A DNA stretch of 5,368 nt from contig JAHWGX010000095.1 of the NCBI GenBank assembly GCA_019323655.1, positions 1 to 5,368 on the forward strand. Direction: 5' to 3'. Positions 1 through 5,301 of the stretch are shown piece after piece. Under the pieces are notes generated by a model. That model was given only the letters and a program-made list of their open reading frames with translations. It was not told the origin of the DNA and searched no databases. Positions within the stretch are counted from its first letter, which is position 1, and every line of letters starts with the position of its first letter. The DNA is from Candidatus Woesearchaeota archaeon. GTDB lineage: Archaea > Nanobdellota > Nanobdellia > Woesearchaeales > GW2011-AR4. Position numbers and translations under genes: made by a program.

Positions 1-75
1 AAAACACAGCATGGAATTTTGTGTGCTCAAAAATCAACCAAATTAAGTGGAATTTTGAGCGTCAAAAACCACTAA
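1..75 (+). CDS. Possible C-terminal tail of a plus-strand gene entering from the left (partial, uncertain)
   Basis: The first forward frame is open from base 1 to a TAA at 73-75, giving 24 codons. The strong plus-strand hairpin with a T run at 98-123 lies 22 bases beyond that stop, where a transcript end would be expected. The tail contains Gly-Ile-Leu twice, 12 codons apart, matching the DNA repeat at 12-83. Too little is present to name a product. The third forward frame is open from base 3 to a TGA at 123-125, but it would read through the hairpin and so is less likely. The stretch may also be noncoding. Confidence 0.22.
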   Translation, partial: KTQHGILCAQKSTKLSGILSVKNH

Positions 76-83
76 ATATTGAG
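12..83. repeat. Two degenerate ~36-bp direct repeats
   Basis: TGGAATTTTG occurs exactly at 12-21 and 48-57, 36 bp apart. TCAAAAA follows in both units (27-33 and 62-68), and a looser AAAT...AG ending closes each. The two units therefore look like diverged tandem copies. The period is a multiple of three, so this could be a repeated protein segment if the forward frame is coding. An 8-bp perfect inverted repeat (GCTCAAAA at 25-32, TTTTGAGC at 53-60) spans the junction. The left edge of the window may cut off further copies. Confidence 0.4.
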
Positions 84-126
84 CTAATAATATCATGCCA
101 CCCATCTATGATGGGTGGTTTTTGAC
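61..126. repeat. 12-bp perfect inverted repeat enclosing the hairpin
   Basis: GTCAAAAACCAC at 61-72 is the exact reverse complement of GTGGTTTTTGAC at 115-126, with 42 bases between the arms. The right arm overlaps the 3' half and T run of the hairpin at 98-123, so in RNA the two pairings cannot form fully at the same time. No target-site duplication is seen beside the arms, which argues against a miniature transposable element. Confidence 0.55.
98..123 (+). terminator. Hairpin with T5 tail, intrinsic-type terminator
   Basis: A perfect 9-bp stem, CCACCCATC at 98-106 with GATGGGTGG at 110-118, closes a TAT triloop and is followed at once by TTTTT at 119-123. The T run follows the stem only on the plus strand, so it would stop a transcript coming from the left. 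It sits 35 bases past the 3' end of the minus-strand ATPase gene, between converging transcripts. Archaeal termination depends mainly on T runs and a hairpin is optional, so the function is inferred, but the stem is unlikely to be chance. Confidence 0.65.
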
Positions 127-151
127 AAAAGAGAAAGTCGAAACAGAAAAC
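127..151 (-). terminator. Pyrimidine-rich 3' flank of the ATPase gene, possible terminator
   Basis: Directly after the ATPase stop codon the minus strand reads as several short T runs (TTTT at 150-147, then TTTCTCTTTT over 136-127). Archaeal RNA polymerase commonly releases at clustered T runs without a hairpin. The signal is modest, and the hairpin at 98-118 just beyond may also slow the polymerase. Confidence 0.35.
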
Positions 152-152
152 C

Positions 153-2018
153 TCAAGCAACCAGCCTTATCTTCTCTCCGCGGTTAATGGCCTTAAGAAT
201 GATTCTGCCTATATTGTTGTTTTTCTTTACCTTTATTAATCCAGTCTTGCCGGCTTTTGCAGTCATTAAAAACTCCTCATTCAGATAAACATCAACATCC
301 TTGTTCTGCATTTTAATGTCGAGATTAAACATTATGCTCCCTTTTTTTATGTCCAACTGGTAAGGAACCTCTGTTTGTTTTGTTGCAGATTTTGTTTTGC
401 CTTCCTGCCCAAGCTCCCTTACCTCTATGCTCATCCCAAGGCTTTTTTCTATCATGTCAATGTTTTTTCCCTGCTTGCCTATTATCTTTGCGATGTCCCT
501 TTCAGGAACATAAACAACGCACTTGTTGTCGCTTAAGACCTCCACCTCTGCATCTCTTGAATACCTCCTAAATTCGTCTTCAATTGCAGATGCTGCCAGC
601 TTATGAACACCTTTTGCCTGCTTGTTGGCTTCCTGTACCGGGATAACAACTGTCTGCTCGCCGTAACTGTAAATTTCATATTCAAGCTTTCCGGTTTCGA
701 ATTCATTGACGACAACTACAGGCCTTGCCAGGTCAGCTTCAGTCATTCCTGACGGAACCTTTACTGTCATCTTTAACGACAAAACCTTGCCTATAAATCC
801 GTTTTTTATGAAAACGACCGTGTCAATAACCTGGGGTATTACGCCCATTTCCACTCTCCCAATAAACCTTTGTATAGCGTCTATGGGATTTGTTGCATGG
901 ACAACACCCACCATTCCAACACCAGCGAGCCTCAAGTCTGCAAAAAGCTTAAAATCGTCTGTGTTTCTCATCTCATCAAAAATAGTGTAGTCAGGCCTTG
1001 TCAATAATAAAATGTCATGGATTTCCTGGGCATCCCCGTGGCTTATTGCATATTGTGTCACATTATCCGGCAAAATTAAATCACGAGGGGCTTCAACTGT
1101 TTTTACAATCTTTTCTTTTGAGGCATAAAATTCTGCCAGGGCCTGGGAAAAAGTTGTCTTTCCCATTCCAGGGCTTCCTGCCACTAATATCCCTTCTGCC
1201 TGCTCTGCTATGCGCTTCATAAGCTTCTCGCTTAATTTATAGTCTTTAAGATCCAGCCTCCTGACAGGCCTTACCGCAGTTATTTCCCAGCCGTCTGAAA
1301 AAGGAGGCTTTGTTATGACAATCCTGAACTTGCCAAGCTGGACTATTGTAGAGCCCTCCCTTTCTATCTCTATAAAGCCGTCGCTTCTCAGCTTTGCATC
1401 CTCTATTATTTCCCTGCTTATCTCCTGTATCTCATCCTGCTTTAAAACCGCTTTTCTCAATGCCACAAATGACCAATTCCCGGGCATGCCCTTTTTTGCA
1501 TAGGGCATCACATTTTCCCTTAGATGAACAGACATTGTGGTTTCATCAAAAAACCTTTCCAGCTTTAGTTTTTTAAATCCCCTTTCAGGGCTTTTGAAGT
1601 AAATTACCCGGATTCCTCTTGCCAATGCAACCTCTGACTGCACTTTATCAGATGTAATCAATGTTGCATCTTCATCATAAGCAAGCTGCCTTATCATAGC
1701 GTCTATTTCGCCTAAAGAAGCGTGCCTTATTTCAGCTGCACGGGGCCTCTCTCCCCTGAAAGAAATCTCAAAATTATTTTCTGCTGCAAGCTCCTTTATC
1801 CTTTTGGCTTCATCCAAGCCTAAAAAGCCAATAGCTTTGCCAAGATTTGCCTGGTGCTCAAGTTCTGCAAGCACTGCCTCATGGATTATTATCTCCTTTG
1901 CCTTAATTTCACTTTTCCTTATTTTATCAGACAGCAGCCCTTCTATGATAACTGACGTATCCGGCACAATCTTGTCCATTACGCTTTTATTTGTTTCATT
2001 AATTTCTTCTTCATTCAT
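153..2018 (-). CDS. PIN domain–ATPase–KH domain protein, archaeal PINA type
   Basis: This 621-residue protein combines a PIN nuclease-fold domain, a type II/IV secretion-like (PilT-type) ATPase and a KH nucleic-acid-binding domain. The PIN domain covers about 16-142, with acidic residues at the expected places: Asp20 in PDTSVII, Glu52, Asp106 in GEIDA and Asp124 in TSD. The ATPase covers about 225-420: Walker A GSPGMGKTT at 281-289, Asp-box-like VEAPRDL at 308-314, Walker B IFDE at 346-349, and His-box HATNP from His374. The KH domain has IIGKQGKNI at 512-520. A beta-rich tail spans about 550-621. The Sulfolobus relative PINA is reported as a hexameric Holliday-junction branch-migration ATPase that works with Hjc; that role here is inferred. 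There is no signal peptide or membrane segment, so it is cytosolic. The start at 2018 is favoured by a GAGGG upstream; Met14 just before the PIN domain is the alternative. The protein appears intact and of normal family length. Confidence 0.93.
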   Translation of the reverse strand: MNEEEINETNKSVMDKIVPDTSVIIEGLLSDKIRKSEIKAKEIIIHEAVLAELEHQANLGKAIGFLGLDEAKRIKELAAENNFEISFRGERPRAAEIRHASLGEIDAMIRQLAYDEDATLITSDKVQSEVALARGIRVIYFKSPERGFKKLKLERFFDETTMSVHLRENVMPYAKKGMPGNWSFVALRKAVLKQDEIQEISREIIEDAKLRSDGFIEIEREGSTIVQLGKFRIVITKPPFSDGWEITAVRPVRRLDLKDYKLSEKLMKRIAEQAEGILVAGSPGMGKTTFSQALAEFYASKEKIVKTVEAPRDLILPDNVTQYAISHGDAQEIHDILLLTRPDYTIFDEMRNTDDFKLFADLRLAGVGMVGVVHATNPIDAIQRFIGRVEMGVIPQVIDTVVFIKNGFIGKVLSLKMTVKVPSGMTEADLARPVVVVNEFETGKLEYEIYSYGEQTVVIPVQEANKQAKGVHKLAASAIEDEFRRYSRDAEVEVLSDNKCVVYVPERDIAKIIGKQGKNIDMIEKSLGMSIEVRELGQEGKTKSATKQTEVPYQLDIKKGSIMFNLDIKMQNKDVDVYLNEEFLMTAKAGKTGLIKVKKNNNIGRIILKAINRGEKIRLVA

Positions 2019-2030
2019 TTTTTTATTTTT

Positions 2031-2035
2031 CCCTC
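2031..2035 (-). promoter_or_regulatory. Candidate ribosome binding site of the ATPase gene
   Basis: GAGGG on the minus strand (CCCTC on plus) lies 12 bases before the ATG at 2018-2016, a slightly long spacing. It supports that start over the internal Met14 codon, which has no purine-rich motif of similar strength. It also fits a leadered transcript from the TATA box at 2077-2086. Confidence 0.45.
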
Positions 2036-2076
2036 TAAGTTATTCCTGAATAGATTTTTACTGTAATTATGGCTTT

Positions 2077-2086
2077 ATTTATAAAT
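2077..2086 (-). promoter_or_regulatory. TATA-box promoter of the ATPase gene
   Basis: The palindromic ATTTATAAAT is centred about 63 bp upstream of the ATPase ATG. At the usual archaeal spacing of about 26 bp, transcription would start near 2055 and leave a leader of roughly 37 bases that holds the GAGGG at 2031-2035. The motif reads the same on both strands, so direction is assigned from the gene it precedes. Confidence 0.55.
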
Positions 2087-2235
2087 TTATGTATTCTTAT
2101 TAAATTACTATATTGAAAATATTTTGAAAAGGGGTGAAATTTATTATTTGCAATATAGAAATAATTTCTTATTACTTCCTCCAATGGGTTAAAGGCAAAA
2201 CCAAAAAACATTTCCCAATACTAATAAAAACCCCT
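2087..2235. other. AT-rich intergenic stretch between the two minus-strand genes
   Basis: No convincing gene is seen. The stretch is very AT-rich and carries an imperfect dyad: GAAATTTATTATTT at 2136-2149 against AAATAATTTC at 2159-2168, whose arms match only if four bases are looped out. A GGAGG on the minus strand at 2182-2178 has no start codon at a usable distance. The end nearest the transglutaminase-like gene contains T runs, described separately. Confidence 0.5.
2197..2230 (-). terminator. T-run terminator candidates after the transglutaminase-like gene
   Basis: On the minus strand, TTTTT at 2230-2226 follows GGGG just 5 bases past the stop codon. TTTTTT at 2208-2203 and TTTT at 2200-2197 come next. 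Clustered T runs of this kind are the usual archaeal transcript-release signal. They suggest this gene ends its own transcript rather than running on into the ATPase gene. Confidence 0.45.
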
Positions 2236-4227
2236 TTAAAATATGCTTCCGATCTTTCTTGCTAAACTGTTTAATACCAGCATTATGTTTTGCGTGAAAG
2301 TCACATTTACAAGGCTGACAGAAAAATTTTCCTCACTTTGATAGGCTTTTCCGTTTCTGTCCTCGTATTTCACAATAATCTTAAATTCATTTTTGCCTTT
2401 GCTTAAATCCTTTCCAAGCATATTGACAACAAATTTTCTGTCTTCGGAAAGCTCTTTTGCATCCCATGACTGTTCAAGATTGTTTTTAGACATGGTAATT
2501 TCCACATTTTCCGGCGTTGATGCTGATTCCTTGCTTAACAGAAATTCAATCTTGTAGCTGTCTTCATACTCAATCTCACTGGGAAAAATTATATCCTTGA
2601 TTTTTATTTCCGGAGTGTCAAGAACATTATACTCTATGAATTCTGCCCTGGAGACATCTTTATTTTCAATTCTGAATACAGATTCCTGCCTTCCTAATGG
2701 AGCTTTTTCTAGAGTATAATTAAAGCTTTTTTCCTGCATTATCCCAACATCAAGCTGCGTGCATTCATCCTCAAAACATACATTCAGGCTTTCCAGGAAA
2801 ACATTGCCAATATTCTTAATTTTGCACTCTGCAAGGGCTTTTTCATAAGCGTAAAACTCCTTTTTGTCAATTCCGCATTTGACATCAATCTCTTTGGAAT
2901 AGACCTTTTGCACTTCCTCCTCTTTCTGGCGCAGAATGCTCTGTATCTCGGAGAGAGTATAGCCCATATCACCTTTAACTGACCTGAAACTTAAGCTCTT
3001 CTCAAAGCCCCTTAATGTGCTTACTGTTACGGGGAAAGTGTATATGAAATTGTCTTGCAGGTTTCCAGTTAATTTCAAAATCCAGAAAACGCTTTTCTTT
3101 TCATTAGGCTTTAATAAAACATTCCTAAAAGTTTCTCCAATTACCTCAACTTCTTTTGGCCTTGATATGTAAACTTCTGATGAGACATAGTAATCTTCCA
3201 GATTTTCCAGTACAGCTTCTACGAGATTGTACGAGCCAAACCCAATGCTTTGCCTTAAAACCTTGACATCCAGAGTTACAGGTTTCCCTATCCTTCCAAT
3301 GGTTTCCTCCAGCTCAGTTTTTATAGCCAGCTTTTTTGTTTCAAGCTCAACATTCCTTGCCACCCACTTGTACTGCACAGAAGGCTCATTGCTGTCAACA
3401 GATTCCTTTAGCTTTATGTGCGTAGGGTCTATATAGCCGAACTCCCCGTAGGTTACGTCATAGGGAATCCAGCCGTAGCCTGGAAAATACACTTCTGCCC
3501 ATCCGTGGGAGCCCCAGTTTTCAGCAAACAATGAGCTGTTTGTGTACGCAATCCCGGATACGACTTTTGCAGGTATGCCTACTGATCTCAGCATCGCAAC
3601 AAAAAGGCTTGTAAGCTCGTCGCAGACTCCGCGCTTATTGTCCAAAACCCACGAGGCTTTCTGGCTTACTTCCTCAGTAAGTGTGCTTAAGTCATACTCT
3701 ATGCTGCTTTTTGTCCATTCAGCTATCTTATGCACAACCTCGTACAGATCATCTTCCCCTTGCGCGATTTCAGAGGCAAATCCTACTATGTCCTCGTCAT
3801 CAGAGTCAATTACCTCTCTTGGCTCTGTGAACTGCTTTAATTCCTCAGGCAGGTCCTGTATGGGAAACTTTATTTTTTCCTTAACCTTAACAATATCATT
3901 GCTTGTCTTTATCTTTGCATTATACCCAAACGTTATTTTATTTGCCGGATTCTGCCATTCAAATATGACCGCATTATCTTCAATATCCGCTTCTGGCTCT
4001 GATTTAAAGCTGATTACTTTTTGGTTAAAGCTTTCATAAGGGAAATGCGAAAGGTTTACAGTAATGTACTTGATGCTGTAGTCTGACGATGTCGGCTCTA
4101 TAACTGCCTCTGAGGACAAATCAACGCTTAGGATAAGATTCTGGCTGTTATAGTTCCAGCCCTCCTGCGCATAGGCAATGCTGGCAAGAAGAAAAATTAG
4201 TGTAAAAATCACCAGTCTTTTTTTCAT
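2236..4227 (-). CDS. Exported transglutaminase-like (cysteine protease fold) protein with Ig-like domains
   Basis: The protein has 663 residues. A signal peptide occupies 1-20: KKR, a hydrophobic run, then AYA with cleavage likely before Gln21. An N-terminal beta-rich region (about 24-125) precedes a transglutaminase core at about 150-275. The core holds the full triad: Cys202 in RGVCDE, His241 in SHGWAEVYFPGYGW and Asp257 in PYDVTYG. Next come a beta-sandwich-like region (about 290-415), a short Lys/Glu-rich helix (about 424-445), and two more Ig-like segments (about 446-530 and 536-640). Cys451, Cys468, Cys484 and Cys489 cluster in the first of these and could form two disulfides. N-glycosylation sequons occur at Asn58, 230, 503, 634 and 641. 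The last ~19 residues form a short amphipathic or hydrophobic helix rather than a clear membrane span. The family includes proteases, amidases and cross-linking enzymes, so the reaction cannot be fixed. It should act outside the membrane, perhaps on surface proteins. It has no partner gene beside it. Confidence 0.88.
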   Translation of the reverse strand: MKKRLVIFTLIFLLASIAYAQEGWNYNSQNLILSVDLSSEAVIEPTSSDYSIKYITVNLSHFPYESFNQKVISFKSEPEADIEDNAVIFEWQNPANKITFGYNAKIKTSNDIVKVKEKIKFPIQDLPEELKQFTEPREVIDSDDEDIVGFASEIAQGEDDLYEVVHKIAEWTKSSIEYDLSTLTEEVSQKASWVLDNKRGVCDELTSLFVAMLRSVGIPAKVVSGIAYTNSSLFAENWGSHGWAEVYFPGYGWIPYDVTYGEFGYIDPTHIKLKESVDSNEPSVQYKWVARNVELETKKLAIKTELEETIGRIGKPVTLDVKVLRQSIGFGSYNLVEAVLENLEDYYVSSEVYISRPKEVEVIGETFRNVLLKPNEKKSVFWILKLTGNLQDNFIYTFPVTVSTLRGFEKSLSFRSVKGDMGYTLSEIQSILRQKEEEVQKVYSKEIDVKCGIDKKEFYAYEKALAECKIKNIGNVFLESLNVCFEDECTQLDVGIMQEKSFNYTLEKAPLGRQESVFRIENKDVSRAEFIEYNVLDTPEIKIKDIIFPSEIEYEDSYKIEFLLSKESASTPENVEITMSKNNLEQSWDAKELSEDRKFVVNMLGKDLSKGKNEFKIIVKYEDRNGKAYQSEENFSVSLVNVTFTQNIMLVLNSLARKIGSIF

Positions 4228-4250
4228 TTGACTGTGCTTGATTTTTTCAT

Positions 4251-4258
4251 TTAAAAAG
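4251..4258 (-). promoter_or_regulatory. Weak TATA-like element for the transglutaminase-like gene
   Basis: On the minus strand, CTTTTTAAAT around 4258-4250 is centred about 27 bp before the ATG at 4227-4225. That is the spacing for a leaderless archaeal transcript starting at or next to the ATG. No Shine-Dalgarno motif lies in front of the gene, which agrees. The match to the TATA consensus is poor, so confidence is limited. Confidence 0.4.
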
Positions 4259-4331
4259 ATATTGGTTTGGTTTTTGGATTTTATTGGTTCTAACCATTAC
4301 AATCATTTTTATTGAATTTTATTCAGTTATG

Positions 4332-4349
4332 ATTATTCCTTGGGATAAT
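4332..4349. promoter_or_regulatory. Imperfect 18-bp dyad in the divergent promoter region, possible operator
   Basis: ATTATTCC at 4332-4339 and GGGATAAT at 4342-4349 are inverted repeats matching at 7 of 8 positions around a TT centre. The site is about 35 bp upstream of the TATA box of the plus-strand gene at 4415, and about 80 bp beyond the TATA-like element of the minus-strand gene. Size and symmetry suit a dimeric regulator. A second short dyad, TGGTT CT AACCA, lies at 4285-4296. Confidence 0.35.
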
Positions 4350-4382
4350 ACACCTACTATAGAGTTATTAAAAATAAAAATA

Positions 4383-4390
4383 TTTATAAA
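4383..4390 (+). promoter_or_regulatory. TATA-box promoter of the 263-residue gene
   Basis: TTTATAAA is centred about 28 bp before the ATG at 4415 and follows an A-rich stretch (4371-4380) that could serve as the BRE. The spacing puts the transcript start at or within a few bases of the ATG, so the mRNA is probably leaderless. No Shine-Dalgarno motif is seen between the box and the ATG. Confidence 0.7.
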
Positions 4391-4414
4391 CAACTGACTT
4401 AGACGTAGCTTAAA

Positions 4415-5206
4415 ATGTCTTTAGAACAAATAATTGTCCCACCTGGCCAAGCTGTTAAGGTGTTTTCTGAAAAGTGGCACTCTATTTTGTCTATCACAGA
4501 GATTGTCGAAGCGATACTAGAAGAGGGGCCAATAGAAGAAAGCACTGGGCAAGTGCCCATAGGTTCAATAACCTTATGTTTTTATGGAGGTCTTAATGAA
4601 GATGGTAGGAGCCGTTTTAAAATTCGAGATTACGATTTTGGTTTAAATATGGAAGGGATACTTGAGGGTTACATGAATCCAAATGGCTCAATCCAATCAA
4701 CTCCAGAAAATTATAGAAATTTAGATGCAATAGAATGCATAATCATAAAAGGGCAAGAAGTTGGAGCTGAGGCTGATTATGCAATACCAGCTGACCATTA
4801 TTACAGATATATAAGAGAAAGACTAAACTCAGGAAAATTGAGCGAAAAAGAGTTGATAGAACATAAGGGGTTCTTGTTGAATGCGCCTCTAACACAGGAA
4901 GAAATACTCGGAAATGGCGGGCATTATGGGCTGTTGCTAAGCATTAGAGAATTTGATTTTTTCGAAGAGGAGAAAGAAGAACTTGAAAGAACTTATGGTC
5001 TTTTAGAAAGGTTTGTTAAAAGACTAGGGGGAGAACTAGAATTTTCTGTTAAAGCTGATGAAAGAGGCTGTGTTATCAGACCGTTTTCTATAGACCCTTT
5101 GCATAAAATTTCTGCCATTGATGGGTTTGATGCTGTTAACCTTTTACTCAAAAGAGAAAGTTCTGGCTATGAAGGCTATATAGGGGTACTGGCAATAGCA
5201 AACTAA
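4415..5206 (+). CDS. Protein of unknown function, 263 residues
   Basis: I do not recognise this protein. It has no signal peptide or membrane segment and looks like a soluble alpha/beta cytosolic protein. Visible points: a hydrophobic strand-like start (IIVPPGQAVKVF, 6-17), a Gly- and aromatic-rich middle (SITLCFYGG at 51-59, RDYDFGLNMEG at 71-81), ADHYYRYIRERL at 126-137, GNGGHYGLLLSI at 166-177, an acidic helix EFDFFEEEKEELER at 179-192, and a closing strand GYIGVLAIAN at 254-263. His127, His170 and nearby acidic residues could bind a metal or ligand, but no known active-site motif is evident. Cysteines are at 55, 108 and 219. The start is supported by the TATA box 28 bp upstream, which suggests a leaderless mRNA. 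Leucine codons favour CTA and TTG (13 of 28 by my count), more than in the ATPase gene. It stands alone, with promoter and terminator signals on both sides. Confidence 0.82.
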   Translation: MSLEQIIVPPGQAVKVFSEKWHSILSITEIVEAILEEGPIEESTGQVPIGSITLCFYGGLNEDGRSRFKIRDYDFGLNMEGILEGYMNPNGSIQSTPENYRNLDAIECIIIKGQEVGAEADYAIPADHYYRYIRERLNSGKLSEKELIEHKGFLLNAPLTQEEILGNGGHYGLLLSIREFDFFEEEKEELERTYGLLERFVKRLGGELEFSVKADERGCVIRPFSIDPLHKISAIDGFDAVNLLLKRESSGYEGYIGVLAIAN

Positions 5207-5221
5207 AGACCCATAAAAACA

Positions 5222-5248
5222 CTTTTGCCAAATTATTTTCCAATTTTA
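5222..5248 (+). terminator. Clustered T-run terminator after the 263-residue gene
   Basis: Three TTTT runs at 5223-5226, 5236-5239 and 5244-5247 begin 17 bases past the stop codon. They form the type of multi-T-run signal used by archaeal RNA polymerase. There is no hairpin. They precede a fresh TATA box at 5267, so the next gene is probably a separate transcript. Confidence 0.5.
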
Positions 5249-5266
5249 GATAACGACAAAAGTAAG

Positions 5267-5275
5267 TTATAAATA
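5267..5275 (+). promoter_or_regulatory. TATA-box promoter of the gene starting at 5302
   Basis: TTATAAATA is centred about 31 bp before the ATG at 5302, with an A/G-rich stretch just upstream (5256-5266) that could act as the BRE. The spacing predicts a start a few bases before the ATG, so a leaderless or very short-leader mRNA. ATAAATAC recurs at 5293-5300, directly before the ATG. Confidence 0.65.
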
Positions 5276-5301
5276 CTAGTTCTGTTTTAGGCATAAATAC
5301 C

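Noticed and set aside
12..83. CRISPR remnant
   Set aside because: The units are only partly alike, abut directly without unique spacers, and no cas gene is present.
61..126. Miniature transposable element bounded by 12-bp terminal inverted repeats
   Set aside because: No target-site duplication flanks the arms, and the right arm is shared with a terminator-like hairpin, which explains the symmetry better.
2178..2182. GGAGG on the minus strand as a ribosome binding site for a small gene
   Set aside because: No ATG, GTG or TTG follows at a workable distance, and the downstream frames close quickly.
2134..2264. Plus-strand ORF of about 43 codons starting with GTG just after AAAGGG
   Set aside because: It runs antisense into the 3' end of the well-supported transglutaminase-like gene, has no clear TATA box at the right distance, and its composition reflects AT-rich intergenic DNA.
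3542..4039. 165-codon plus-strand open frame
   Set aside because: It lies wholly inside the transglutaminase-like gene on the opposite strand, is Ser/Leu-rich as expected from an antisense shadow, and has no promoter.
4224..4250. Eight-codon minus-strand ORF whose TGA overlaps the ATG of the transglutaminase-like gene (ATGA)
   Set aside because: It looked like a coupled leader peptide, but its ATG falls on the TATA-like element, so it would not be transcribed from that promoter, and it has no ribosome binding site.
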